From Flavobacterium dankookense (GTDB lineage: Bacteria > Bacteroidota > Bacteroidia > Flavobacteriales > Flavobacteriaceae): a DNA stretch of 64,000 bases. The position numbers and the translations under genes were made by a program. Positions 8,094-16,292 of this stretch are shown here, piece after piece (positions within the stretch are counted from its first letter, which is position 1; every line of letters begins with the position of its first letter). Under the pieces are notes generated by a model, which did no database searches, was not told where the DNA came from, and saw only the letters and a program-made list of their open reading frames with translations. Where the stretch lies: contig NZ_SNXR01000017.1 in NCBI RefSeq assembly GCF_004362665.1, positions 80,637 to 144,636 of the forward strand, given 5' to 3'.

Positions 8094-8729
8094 CTATCGT
8101 TTATTTTCAGCAATTATGATCGTATGTACTTCTTCTGTTTTATCATTTTTCTCATAACGTTTTCGTATCAAATTTTGATTTCCAAAATGATTACGGTCTA
8201 ACAGATTAGTTAAGTGCTCTAAATTATGATAATAAAAGTAAGTTCTATCACCGCTACTACCTTGCTGATAACCAGATTTTTCTTTTTCACCTTCAACAAA
8301 ACTTAAGTATATTACCCCATTTTTGTTTAGCAAGTTTTTACAATTGACTACAAACTTTTCAACATCCAATTCAGATAAATAAGGCAAACAAAAACCACAA
8401 ACAATTCCATCAAACCTAGACGTAATAGTTTCAATCTTTCTACTGTCAACCAATTCAAATTTTGCAGTCGGGCAATTTCTTTTTGCCAATTCAATCATGT
8501 TAGGTGAAATGTCAGTTCCTAGAATTTCTAAATCGGGTCTTTTTGCCAAAAAATATCTTGTTATGTTACCTGGACCACAACCAATTTCCAATACCGTAGA
8601 TTTTTTTTTCGACAATAAATCGCAAAACACGTCATAAGTATCGTTATACAAATCCAAATCCATGAACTTATCTTCGTATAGTTTTGCTACTTTATCCCAA
8701 GTTTCAAATGTTTCTAAATATTTATCCAT
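8094..8729 (-). CDS. Class I SAM-dependent methyltransferase
   Basis: A 211-residue protein with the Rossmann-type methyltransferase fold. Motif I is VLEIGCGPGNITRYFL (about 46-61), followed by LGTDISPNMIELAKRNCP (motif II region, the acidic residue binding SAM ribose) and FDGIVCGFCLPYL (motif IV). The substrate cannot be told; the fold type is the same as in many small-molecule methyltransferases. No signal peptide. It is flanked by unrelated single genes on the same strand. Confidence 0.85.
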   Translation of the reverse strand: MDKYLETFETWDKVAKLYEDKFMDLDLYNDTYDVFCDLLSKKKSTVLEIGCGPGNITRYFLAKRPDLEILGTDISPNMIELAKRNCPTAKFELVDSRKIETITSRFDGIVCGFCLPYLSELDVEKFVVNCKNLLNKNGVIYLSFVEGEKEKSGYQQGSSGDRTYFYYHNLEHLTNLLDRNHFGNQNLIRKRYEKNDKTEEVHTIIIAENKR

Positions 8730-8794
8730 TTCTGTTTTTTTTTAGCACACGAATAATGTTTTACAATAGGGTTATTGGTTCGTTGCTTTTTTGA

Positions 8795-9112
8795 TTAATT
8801 ATTCTCAAATAGTTTTTTTCCGTTTTTCCAACTAATTAAGTCAACTTGATTCATTCGTTTGAATTGAATTTTAGATGAAATTTTTTTTGATTGTTTCATT
8901 GCTTCTACATGTATTCCATTGCGATAAAAAGTATTAATTTCATTTTCACTCTCCCATAATGTCATTGTATACCAAACTTTTAAATTCCAATTCCCAGTTA
9001 CTTTATAATCTTTACATCCTGATTTTTTAAGTTCATTAATAATTTGCCCATTGAATTTAAAAAACTCGATTAACTTTGAGTAAGAGTTCAACTCTATTTT
9101 AGTTATTGACAA
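8795..9112 (-). CDS. Small protein resembling DUF3291 / ABM-fold proteins
   Basis: A 105-residue soluble protein. The pattern WNLKVWYTMTLWESENEINT, then FYRNGIHVEAMKQSKKI, resembles DUF3291 and related dimeric alpha/beta-barrel (antibiotic monooxygenase-like) proteins, where a WxxxxxWES segment is followed by a helix with an HxxAM motif. The similarity is weak and the catalytic role unknown. It is the first gene of the minus-strand group and is separated from the plus-strand S46 peptidase gene by 436 bp. Confidence 0.5.
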   Translation of the reverse strand: MSITKIELNSYSKLIEFFKFNGQIINELKKSGCKDYKVTGNWNLKVWYTMTLWESENEINTFYRNGIHVEAMKQSKKISSKIQFKRMNQVDLISWKNGKKLFENN

Positions 9113-9279
9113 TATAATTTTAGGGATTTTTTTTAATAAAAATTAAAATATATCTAGTCGCTTTGAGCAGCACTAAATTAATAATTTCATCTTTATCTTC
9201 TCAAATCTACAAAATTCTCAGACATGATAATTACGGTTTTCCACAAACAATTGATTTTTACAAAACGGTATCAACAAAC

Positions 9280-9334
9280 TTGTCATGCCGTAGAGATCTC
9301 ATTTAAAAGTATCAAATCTCCTCATAAATGACAA
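9280..9334. repeat. GTCAT-bounded hairpin element
   Basis: TTGTCAT (9280-9286) is matched by ATGACAA (9328-9334). Inside, GAGAT (9293-9297) pairs with ATCTC (9316-9320). The left half, TTGTCATGCCGTAGAGATCT followed by CATTT, fits the GTCATT...ATCTCA motif frame of the other dispersed motifs in this window. Confidence 0.6.
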
Positions 9335-9450
9335 AAGATGTGTCGGAAATAATAACTAACAATAAATTATATATTGAAATAACAATTTTTACTCCCAACT
9401 AAATCGTTTTCGTTTTAACAAAATTTTAATTCCATTTCATCAAAAAAAAG

Positions 9451-9459
9451 TATCTTCGC
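9451..9459 (+). promoter_or_regulatory. Promoter of the S46 peptidase gene, -7 element TATCTTCGC
   Basis: TATCTTCGC differs from TAnnTTTGC by one base and lies about 90 bp before the start codon. The implied leader is long (about 83 nt). Confidence 0.5.
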
Positions 9460-9548
9460 ACCGCTTTTAGTTACTTTTGAAAGTGTAACATTTTCAAACA
9501 GTCTCAGACTACTAGTATTCAATCTATTACTAATTATATTTTTTTACA

Positions 9549-11699
9549 ATGAAGAAAATTGTTTTATCCTTAATTGCAGGGATTATGCTTACGCCAATGA
9601 GTGTAAAAGCTGACGAGGGAATGTGGTTCCTAATGTTCCTTGAGCGTTTAAACCACCGCGATATGCAAAAAATGGGCTTGCAACTAACAGCCGAAGAAAT
9701 TTACAGCATCAACAACCACAGTTTGAAAGACGCAATCGTGCAATTCAACGGTGGATGTACAGCTGAAATCGTTTCTAAAGACGGTCTAGTATTAACCAAT
9801 CACCACTGTGGTTATGATGCTATTGCTGAACTTTCAACTGCAGAGAAAAACCTATTGAAAGATGGTTTTTGGGCAGAAAACAGAAAGTCAGAAATAAAAC
9901 CATCTAGTTTATTCGTTCGTTTCTTCGTTCGTATGGATGATGTTTCTAAAAGAATTTTATCAAAAGTAAACCCTTCAATGAGCGAAGCTGATAGAGAAAA
10001 AGCAATCAATCAAGAAATTGCTGCTATCGAAAAAGAAAACAACGAAGGCGGAAAATATACCGTATCCGTTCGTCCTTTCTTTCAAGGAAACGAATACTAC
10101 TACTTCGTATATCAAGATTATAAAGACGTTCGTCTAGTTGGAACTCCACCAGAAAGCTTAGGAAAATTTGGTGGCGATACAGACAACTGGGAATGGCCAC
10201 GTCACACTGCCGATTTCTCTATGTTCCGTGTGTATGCCAACGCTGATGGTTCGCCAGCAGAATACTCAGAAAACAACGTTCCTTTAAAACCAAAACACTA
10301 CTTACCAGTAAACATCGGTGGAGTGAAAGAGAACGACTATGCCATGATTTTAGGTTATCCAGGAAGAACCAACCGTTGGATGCCAGCAGGTGGAATTGAG
10401 CAAAACGTTAAGTTTGCTTATCCTGCATGGGTTGAAGGTGCAAAAACAGGTATGGACAACATGAAAAAATATATGGATCAAAGTGATGCTTTGAACTTAA
10501 TATATGCTTCTAAATATGCTAGCACGGCCAACTACTGGAAAAACCGTCAAGGAATGATTGATGCATTATCAAAATTTGGTACAGCAAAAACAAAAGCAGC
10601 ACAAGAAAAGAAATTCAACGCTTGGGCTAACAAACCAGCCAACAAAGCAAAATATGGCAACGTAGTTGAAAACATCAACAAATTCTATGGTTTAACTAAC
10701 GAAAAATCAAGACACGACAACTACATGCAACAATTATTCAGAACGACTTCTTTCGGAACTATCGGAAGAACACTAGGTCGTCAATTGGATGCATACGTAA
10801 AAGCAGATGCTGCAAAACGCGCTCAACTTGCACCAGCTATCGAAGAAATGGCTACAGAAATGTACAAAGAAATTCATATTCCTGCAGAGAAAGATTTGTT
10901 AGCAGCTCAATTGAAATTATACGCTACAAAAGCAACAGGATATGCAATTGCGCCAGCTGTAAAGAAAATCGGTGACGAAAACAATAACGATTTTACTAAA
11001 TACGTAAACGCAGCATTTGATTTAAGTATCTTCACATCAATGGATAGAATTAAAGCGTTCTTAGCTATTCCAAACCAAGCAATGCTAGAAAGCGATCCGC
11101 TTTATACGTTGACTAACGATATGATTACACACTTCAATACAAAATCAGACGAAATCACCAAAGCACAAAACGATTATAGTGCTTCATTCCGTCTATTAGT
11201 AGAAGGTTTAAGAGAGTCAAAAATCGGTACAATCAAATATCCAGACGCTAACTCAACTTTGCGTTTAACTTATGGAAAAGTACGTTCGTTACCTGCAGAC
11301 AAGCGTAATGATGCAACTATTAACAACTACACAACGCTTGCAGGACAAGTTAAAAAATACAAAAAAGGCGATCAAGAATTCGACCTTCCAGTAAAAGTTC
11401 TTGAAATGCAAAAAGATAAAAACTACGGTCGTTATGCTGACAAAGACGGTTCACTACACGTAAACTTCTTAACAGACAATGACATCACAGGAGGAAACTC
11501 AGGTTCACCAGTACTTAACGGAAAAGGAGAATTAATCGGTCTAGCTTTCGACGGAAACATCGAAGCAATGGCTGGCGACGTAATCTTCGACGCAAAATTA
11601 CAAAGAACCATAAACGTAGATATCCGTTACGTATTGTGGGTAATCGAGAACTTCTCGGGTGCAAAACACATCGTTGACGAAATGACATTGGTGAAATAA
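9549..11699 (+). CDS. S46 family dipeptidyl-peptidase, DPP7-like
   Basis: A 716-residue secreted serine peptidase of family S46, which removes dipeptides from oligopeptide N-termini in the periplasm. A signal peptide spans about 1-21 (ending VKADEG). Catalytic marks are LTNHHCGYDAI (His85/86), an acidic site in FGGDTDNWEWPRHTADFS, and GGNSGSPV with the nucleophile Ser651. Eighteen residues after this Ser lies Gly669 in AFDGN. In P. gingivalis the equivalent position is Gly in DPP7 (hydrophobic preference) and Arg673 in DPP11 (Asp/Glu preference), so this enzyme should be DPP7-like. Specificity is inferred from that residue. Length is normal for the family. Confidence 0.92.
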   Translation: MKKIVLSLIAGIMLTPMSVKADEGMWFLMFLERLNHRDMQKMGLQLTAEEIYSINNHSLKDAIVQFNGGCTAEIVSKDGLVLTNHHCGYDAIAELSTAEKNLLKDGFWAENRKSEIKPSSLFVRFFVRMDDVSKRILSKVNPSMSEADREKAINQEIAAIEKENNEGGKYTVSVRPFFQGNEYYYFVYQDYKDVRLVGTPPESLGKFGGDTDNWEWPRHTADFSMFRVYANADGSPAEYSENNVPLKPKHYLPVNIGGVKENDYAMILGYPGRTNRWMPAGGIEQNVKFAYPAWVEGAKTGMDNMKKYMDQSDALNLIYASKYASTANYWKNRQGMIDALSKFGTAKTKAAQEKKFNAWANKPANKAKYGNVVENINKFYGLTNEKSRHDNYMQQLFRTTSFGTIGRTLGRQLDAYVKADAAKRAQLAPAIEEMATEMYKEIHIPAEKDLLAAQLKLYATKATGYAIAPAVKKIGDENNNDFTKYVNAAFDLSIFTSMDRIKAFLAIPNQAMLESDPLYTLTNDMITHFNTKSDEITKAQNDYSASFRLLVEGLRESKIGTIKYPDANSTLRLTYGKVRSLPADKRNDATINNYTTLAGQVKKYKKGDQEFDLPVKVLEMQKDKNYGRYADKDGSLHVNFLTDNDITGGNSGSPVLNGKGELIGLAFDGNIEAMAGDVIFDAKLQRTINVDIRYVLWVIENFSGAKHIVDEMTLVK

Positions 11700-11704
11700 T
11701 CAAT

Positions 11705-11731
11705 CCTGCAAGGTTTTCATAGCCTTGTAGG
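11705..11731. repeat. CCTGCAAGG/CCTTGTAGG imperfect hairpin
   Basis: CCTGCAAGG and CCTTGTAGG are separated by TTTTCATAG, forming an imperfect hairpin just before the S46 gene terminator. Strings like this are, as I recall, common between genes in Bacteroidetes. It may contribute to 3'-end structure. Confidence 0.5.
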
Positions 11732-11741
11732 TTTATATAAT

Positions 11742-11776
11742 AAACTCCGAACTATATTAGTTCGGAGTTTTTTTTA
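11742..11776 (+). terminator. Rho-independent terminator after the S46 peptidase gene
   Basis: AAACTCCGAACT (11742-11753) and AGTTCGGAGTTT (11759-11770) form a perfect 12-bp stem with loop ATATT, followed by a T-run. Confidence 0.93.
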
Positions 11777-11785
11777 TACATTATT

Positions 11786-11809
11786 TTGTCATTCCGTAGG
11801 AATCCCATC
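11786..11809 (+). repeat. GTCATT-type dispersed motif (CCGTAGG variant)
   Basis: TTGTCATTCCGTAGGAATCC plus CATC, containing the small palindrome ATTCC-gta-GGAAT. It abuts copy 2 of the large dispersed element, separated only by a T-run. Confidence 0.6.
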
Positions 11810-11818
11810 TTTTTTTTA

Positions 11819-11952
11819 GAGCGAATCATTCGGGATGTATCAGCAATCCATTTTCCCGCTTTCCGTTTCAATCTTTTTCGTCAGTTCGAGTTTTGGATTT
11901 AACCAAAGTATCGAGAACACGAAAAAGGATTTCCACTACAATCGGGGCTAAA
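11819..11952 (+). repeat. GGAGCGAA...GGGGCTAAA dispersed element, copy 2
   Basis: The left end GAGCGAATCATTCGGG, middle CCATTTTCCCGCTTTCCG followed by TTTCAATC, and right end GGATTTCCACTACAATC plus GGGGCTAAA match the other copies. Its central segment is a long hairpin: CTTTTTCGT (11873-11881) pairs with ACGAAAAAG (11919-11927), and inside it GTTCGAG...TTTTGG pairs with CCAAAG...TCGAGAAC. It lies between the S46 and TPR genes. Confidence 0.88.
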
Positions 11953-12017
11953 CGGGATTTGAATTGAATTTATGTTAACTTCTTCATCACTTATATTAAA
12001 ATCCAATTCCAATTTGT

Positions 12018-12025
12018 TATTTTTG
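12018..12025 (+). promoter_or_regulatory. Promoter of the TPR protein gene, -7 element TATTTTTG
   Basis: An exact TAnnTTTG match 17 bp before the ATG at 12043. Confidence 0.6.
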
Positions 12026-12042
12026 ACCAATACTAGTATAAC

Positions 12043-12729
12043 ATGAAAAGCTTAACCATTTTCTTCATTCTAATCACCTTCAATATGATGGCTGAAACTG
12101 ATTTTGACAAAGCTGAAAAGCTATACAAAGCCGAGAAGTACGAGCAAGCAAAACCATTGCTAGAAACGGTAATAAAAGAAAACCCAAACCACTACAAAGC
12201 CATCGAATACCTTGGCGACATAGCAGGTCATCAAAAACAATGGGATGCTTCAATAACTTATTACACCAAACTCAAAAATCAATTTCCAAAGAATGCAAAC
12301 TATTGGTATAAATATGGCGGTTCAATGGGAATGAAAGCCAAGTCAGTCAATAAATTCAAAGCTCTCGGAATGATAGACGACATCGAAGGTTCTTTTCTAA
12401 AAGCCGCAGAATTAGATAAAAAACACATCGAAACACGTTGGGCTTTGGTCATGCTCTACATCGAATTACCAGGAATCATTGGCGGAAGCGAGAAAAAAGC
12501 ATTAAAATATTCAGATGAATTAATGAATCTTTCCAAAGTTGATGGACATCTTTCCAAAGGTTACATTGACGAGTATTTCAGTAGATACAAAAAAGCAGAA
12601 GTAAATTATTTAAAAGCCCACGAAATTGGTAACTCAAAAACCACTTTTCAAAAACTTTATAATTTATATTTGAACAAATTAAAAGACAAAGCGAAAGCAA
12701 CTAAGTTAAAAGAACAATTCGAAAAATAG
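12043..12729 (+). CDS. Secreted or periplasmic TPR protein
   Basis: A 228-residue protein with a hydrophobic N-terminus (MKSLTIFFILITFNMMAETD) that looks like a cleavable signal, then tetratricopeptide helices: DKAEKLYKAEKYEQAKPLLE, NPNHYKAIEYLGDIAGHQKQ, WDASITYYTKLKNQFP and a C-terminal unit KKAEVNYLKAHEIGNSKTTF. The middle (about 100-160) departs from the TPR pattern. TPR proteins bind partners; no catalytic residue is evident and the partner is unknown. Its own promoter precedes it. Mpl follows after 87 bp on the same strand. Confidence 0.75.
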   Translation: MKSLTIFFILITFNMMAETDFDKAEKLYKAEKYEQAKPLLETVIKENPNHYKAIEYLGDIAGHQKQWDASITYYTKLKNQFPKNANYWYKYGGSMGMKAKSVNKFKALGMIDDIEGSFLKAAELDKKHIETRWALVMLYIELPGIIGGSEKKALKYSDELMNLSKVDGHLSKGYIDEYFSRYKKAEVNYLKAHEIGNSKTTFQKLYNLYLNKLKDKAKATKLKEQFEK

Positions 12730-12777
12730 GTTAAAAGGTTATGGGTTTATAAGTTTACAAGGCATTGTGTCTAAAAT

Positions 12778-12809
12778 TCATAAACTCATAAACTCATAAA
12801 CTCATAAAC
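12778..12809. repeat. Perfect tandem repeat TCATAAAC x4
   Basis: Four exact copies of the 8-bp unit TCATAAAC end 7 bp before the mpl start codon. Just upstream (12731-12757) is a degenerate stretch, TTAAAAGGTTATGGGTTTAT and on, closely similar to the stretch at 20330-20357. The copy number of such a perfect short repeat could vary between strains. Confidence 0.85.
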
Positions 12810-12816
12810 TTTACAA

Positions 12817-14172
12817 ATGAGAACACATTTCATAGCAATCGGCGGAGCAGCCATGCACAATCTAGCACTAGCATTACACAATAAAGGATACCAAGTTACA
12901 GGAAGTGATGACGCCATATTTGAACCATCAAAATCACGTTTAGAAAAAAAAGGTTTATTGCCAGTTGAAATGGGTTGGTTTCCCGAAAAAATTACGCAAG
13001 ACATTGAAGCAATCATTTTAGGAATGCACGCCAAAGCAGACAATCCAGAGTTGTTAAAAGCTAAAGAATTAGGTTTGAAAATCTACTCATATCCCGAATT
13101 TTTATACGAACAATCTAAAAATAAAACCCGAGTTGTAATTGGTGGTTCACACGGAAAGACTACCATAACTTCAATGATTTTGCACGTAATGCATTATCAT
13201 AATATCGAAGTAGATTACATGGTTGGCGCGCAATTGGAAGGTTTTGACACCATGGTTCATCTTACAGAAACCAACGATTTTATTGTGCTTGAAGGCGATG
13301 AATATTTGTCTTCTCCAATTGACAGACGACCAAAATTTCATTTGTATCAACCTAATATTGCATTACTTTCTGGAATTGCTTGGGATCATATTAATGTGTT
13401 TCCAACGTTTGATAATTATGTGGAACAATTTGAAATTTTTGTAAATCAAATTACTAAAGGAGGAATTCTAGTCTATAACGAAGAAGATGAAACTGTAAAA
13501 AAAGTAGCCGAAGAAACTACAAATACTATAAGACGTTTACCATATGCAACACCAAGTTATTCTGTAGAAGACGGAACAACATTATTAGAAACTCCAGAAG
13601 GTCCAATGCCAATCGAAGTTTTTGGAGCACACAATCTAAATAACTTGGCTGGTGCCAAATGGATTTGCCAAAACATGGGCGTTGACGAAGCCGATTTCTA
13701 TGAAGCCATTGCCAGTTTTAAAGGCGCAAGCAAACGTCTAGAAAAAATCGCCGAGGGAAAAGGAAAAGTGGCTTATAAAGATTTTGCCCATTCACCAAGC
13801 AAAGTTTCAGCAACAACCAAAGCGGTTAAAAATCAATATCCTGATAGAAAATTAATTGCTTGTTTAGAATTACACACTTACAGTAGTTTGAATGCCGAAT
13901 TTCTAAAAGAATATCAAAACGCACTTGACGCAGCCGATGTTGCCGTAGTTTTCTATTCGCCAGATGCGGTAAAAATTAAGCAATTAGAAGAAGTAACTTA
14001 CGACCAAATTGCGCAATCATTTCAAAGAGAAGATTTAATTGTTTACACCAATCCAGCCGATTTTAAGAATTTCTTATTTAGTCAAAATTTTGATAATTCT
14101 GCTTTATTATTAATGAGTTCTGGGAATTACGGTGGATTGAATTTTGATGAAGTGAAGGAGTTGGTGAAGTAA
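12817..14172 (+). CDS. mpl: Mur ligase family protein Mpl (murein tripeptide ligase)
   Basis: A 451-residue Mur ligase. Mpl joins recycled L-Ala-gamma-D-Glu-meso-DAP to UDP-MurNAc during peptidoglycan recycling. The N-terminal Rossmann domain begins MRTHFIAIGGAAMHNLALAL, the glycine motif typical of Mpl and MurC. The ATP loop is GGSHGKTT (109-116). The central domain has EGDEYLSSPIDRRPKF (Mpl-type rather than MurC-type) and the C-terminal domain KDFAHSPSKVSATTKA. MurC is the nearest alternative; the DEYLSSPIDRRPKF segment and the length favour Mpl. The substrate is inferred from the family. Confidence 0.88.
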   Translation: MRTHFIAIGGAAMHNLALALHNKGYQVTGSDDAIFEPSKSRLEKKGLLPVEMGWFPEKITQDIEAIILGMHAKADNPELLKAKELGLKIYSYPEFLYEQSKNKTRVVIGGSHGKTTITSMILHVMHYHNIEVDYMVGAQLEGFDTMVHLTETNDFIVLEGDEYLSSPIDRRPKFHLYQPNIALLSGIAWDHINVFPTFDNYVEQFEIFVNQITKGGILVYNEEDETVKKVAEETTNTIRRLPYATPSYSVEDGTTLLETPEGPMPIEVFGAHNLNNLAGAKWICQNMGVDEADFYEAIASFKGASKRLEKIAEGKGKVAYKDFAHSPSKVSATTKAVKNQYPDRKLIACLELHTYSSLNAEFLKEYQNALDAADVAVVFYSPDAVKIKQLEEVTYDQIAQSFQREDLIVYTNPADFKNFLFSQNFDNSALLLMSSGNYGGLNFDEVKELVK

Positions 14173-14183
14173 GATGTTTTTTT

Positions 14184-14248
14184 TCATTTCGACGAAGGAG
14201 AAATCACACTCGTAATTTTTTTATACGATTTCTGCTTCGTCGAAATGA
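14184..14248. repeat. Head-to-head GTCATT-type motifs forming a 21-bp hairpin between convergent genes
   Basis: The left arm (14184-14205, TCATTTCGACGAAGGAGAAATC) and right arm (14227-14248) pair over 21 of 22 positions with one G-G mismatch. Each arm is one copy of a motif with the same frame as the others in the window. A T-run precedes it. Lying between the mpl and DUF1287 stops, it may serve as a terminator for both genes. Confidence 0.85.
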
Positions 14249-14255
14249 CAAAGTA

Positions 14256-14861
14256 CTACTTTCCATAATTAAAATGCCCAACAATTTTCCAGCTAAACAA
14301 GCAATCTTCTAAAACTTGTCCTCCGCCAATATTATGCACTATCATTGGATTTCCGTTGCTCGATTTTTTATGAGTTACAATTCCAATGTGAGGTAATTTT
14401 CCGCCGATCATCCAAGTTACAATTTCGCCAGTTTTATAATCGTTTGGATTATCTGAAACTTCCAGTTTTTTGCCTTTTCGAATAAAGAAAACTTCAAGAT
14501 TGGGAACTCTTCTATGGTCAATATTAGTATCAGTTTTTTTCAAACCCCATTTGGTTGGATAATTTGAAAAATTAGCTTTCATATCTTCGTGGACTTTTTT
14601 TTGTAAATCAATATCAAGTTTTCGATAAGCACGAATGATAACATCACTACAAACTCCAGTTTTTGGAGGAACATCACCATTGGGGTATTTTATCGAAACA
14701 TAATCTGGCGTGTAAACGATACTTTCATCAATGATGGAAATAGCCGCATTAGAAAGTTTTTCTTCAAACGAATTTGGCTTAGGATTTAGAATGGTTTTTT
14801 CTTTTTTTTGCCCACAAGTTAAAAAACTTAAGATAATTAGTATAAAATAAAATCGTTTCAT
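14256..14861 (-). CDS. DUF1287 domain lipoprotein
   Basis: A 201-residue protein with a lipoprotein signal (ILSFLTCGQKKEK, Cys at about 17). The mature domain matches DUF1287, also found in E. coli YijF: IVYTPDYVSIKYPNGDVPPK, then TGVCSDVIIRAYRKLDIDLQ, then GEIVTWMIGGKLPHIGIVTH. The Cys in GVC and the His in PHIGIV are arranged as in NlpC/P60-like cysteine peptidases or amidases, so a cell-wall hydrolase role is possible but unproven. The gene converges with mpl and diverges from radC. Confidence 0.8.
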   Translation of the reverse strand: MKRFYFILIILSFLTCGQKKEKTILNPKPNSFEEKLSNAAISIIDESIVYTPDYVSIKYPNGDVPPKTGVCSDVIIRAYRKLDIDLQKKVHEDMKANFSNYPTKWGLKKTDTNIDHRRVPNLEVFFIRKGKKLEVSDNPNDYKTGEIVTWMIGGKLPHIGIVTHKKSSNGNPMIVHNIGGGQVLEDCLFSWKIVGHFNYGK

Positions 14862-14914
14862 ATATTTAGCCTTTTATTTACAAAACGTAAATATTACTAT
14901 TTTAGTATAGAAAA

Positions 14915-15604
14915 GTGGAACAAAATTTTTCAATAAAAAACTGGGCAGAAGACGATAAGCCTCGCGAAAAGTTAATGCTGAAAGGGAAACAAACTTTAAG
15001 CGATGCTGAGTTAGTCGCTATTTTAATCGGTTCAGGAAGTCGAAATGAAAGTGCGGTTTCACTGAGCAAAAGAATTCTAGCAAGCGTTGATAATAATCTG
15101 AATGCTTTAGGCAAACTATCATTAAAACAATTGATGGAGTTCAAAGGAATAGGCGAGGCAAAAGCCATTTCGATTGTAGCAGCAATGGAATTAGGAAGAA
15201 GACGTAGAACAGAAGAAACAGTTGAACTTAGCAAAATAACTTCAAGCAAAGCGGTTTTTGAAATTATGCAACCTATAATTGGCGAACTACCACATGAAGA
15301 GTTTTGGGTACTTTATTTGAATAATTCCAACAAAGTAATTTATAAATCACAACTTTCTAAAGGCGGAATAACAGGTACTGTTGTAGATATTCGATTGATT
15401 TTTAAAACTGCATTTGAGCAAAATGCAACATCAATTATTTTGACACACAATCATCCTTCTGGAAAATTAATTGCAAGCGATGCGGATAAAGAAATTACTA
15501 AAAAGCTTAAATTTGCAGGAGAACAAGTTGACATTAAAGTGCTAGACCATGTGATTATCACAGAAAAAAGCTATCTGAGTTTTCAAGACGAAGGAATTTT
15601 TTAA
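14915..15604 (+). CDS. radC: RadC family JAMM/MPN protein
   Basis: A 229-residue RadC protein. A UPF0758 N-terminal part (DDKPREKLMLKGKQTLSDAE) and a helix-hairpin-helix (FKGIGEAKA, 76-84) precede the JAMM metalloprotease-like domain, whose metal ligands are visible as THNHPSG (His178, His180) and Asp191, with Glu129 in PHEEF as the upstream acid. The name DNA repair protein is historical; the biochemical role of RadC is unsettled. The start is GTG at 14915, giving the normal N-terminus MEQNFSIKNWAEDDKP. It is followed by yjjG after 3 bp. Confidence 0.92.
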   Translation: MEQNFSIKNWAEDDKPREKLMLKGKQTLSDAELVAILIGSGSRNESAVSLSKRILASVDNNLNALGKLSLKQLMEFKGIGEAKAISIVAAMELGRRRRTEETVELSKITSSKAVFEIMQPIIGELPHEEFWVLYLNNSNKVIYKSQLSKGGITGTVVDIRLIFKTAFEQNATSIILTHNHPSGKLIASDADKEITKKLKFAGEQVDIKVLDHVIITEKSYLSFQDEGIF

Positions 15605-15607
15605 AAC

Positions 15608-16291
15608 ATGAATACGATTACCGATATATTTTTTGACCTCGATCATACGCTTTGGGATTTTGATAAAAATTCTGTTTTAGCATTTGATAAAATTTTCAAA
15701 GCAAATCATCCAACGATTGACACCAACCAATTTGTAGAAATTTATGCACCAATAAATCAAGCTTGTTGGAAGTTGTATCAAGTAGATAAAATTACTCATG
15801 ATGAACTGCGTTATCAACGATTAAAGCAGACATTTGATATTTTAAATTATTCAATTTCAGATGACGAAATAGACCAAATTTCAATTGATTACATTGAGTT
15901 TTTGCCGGATAATAATTTGCTTTTCGATGGAGCAAAAGAACTTTTAGACTATTTGTTCCCAAAATACAATTTGCATATTATTACCAATGGTTTTGCTGAA
16001 GTTCAAAACAGAAAACTTAAAAATTCAGGTATTGAAAGTTATTTCAAGACTATAACTGACTCTGAAAAAGCTGGTGTAAAAAAACCACATCCAAATATAT
16101 TTGAATTTGCCTTATCTTTGGCTAATACAAATAAAGAAAACGCTATTATGATTGGCGATTGCATTGAAGCTGATGTGAAAGGAGCAATTGATTTTGGTAT
16201 GAGAGCGATTTTATTTGACGAAAAAAACAATAATACTTTTAAGGATGTTGAAAAAATCAATCATCTTTTGGAATTAAAAAAAATAGTATAA
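15608..16291 (+). CDS. YjjG family noncanonical pyrimidine nucleotidase (HAD)
   Basis: A 227-residue HAD-superfamily phosphatase. Motif I is FFDLDHTLWDFD (nucleophile Asp10, acid/base Asp12), motif II IITNGFAEVQNRK, motif III Lys in KKPHPNIFEFAL and motif IV MIGDCIEADVKGA. The DHTLWDF sequence is the mark of the YjjG group, which dephosphorylates nucleoside monophosphates, including noncanonical pyrimidines, and so protects nucleotide pools. It is encoded 3 bp after radC and 1 bp before a secreted-protein gene, implying one transcript. Confidence 0.88.
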   Translation: MNTITDIFFDLDHTLWDFDKNSVLAFDKIFKANHPTIDTNQFVEIYAPINQACWKLYQVDKITHDELRYQRLKQTFDILNYSISDDEIDQISIDYIEFLPDNNLLFDGAKELLDYLFPKYNLHIITNGFAEVQNRKLKNSGIESYFKTITDSEKAGVKKPHPNIFEFALSLANTNKENAIMIGDCIEADVKGAIDFGMRAILFDEKNNNTFKDVEKINHLLELKKIV

Positions 16292-16292
16292 A

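Larger units (their letters stand above)
9113..9548. other. Divergent intergenic region, 436 bp, no gene seen
   Basis: AT-rich gap between a minus-strand small gene and the S46 peptidase gene. It holds one GTCAT-type hairpin element (9280-9334) and the S46 promoter (9451-9459). No convincing reading frame or RNA gene was found in the rest. Confidence 0.7.

Noticed and set aside
11884..11915. tRNA-like GTTCGAG
   Set aside because: It is one arm of the central hairpin of repeat copy 2; no acceptor or anticodon stem fits, and no other tRNA was seen in the window.
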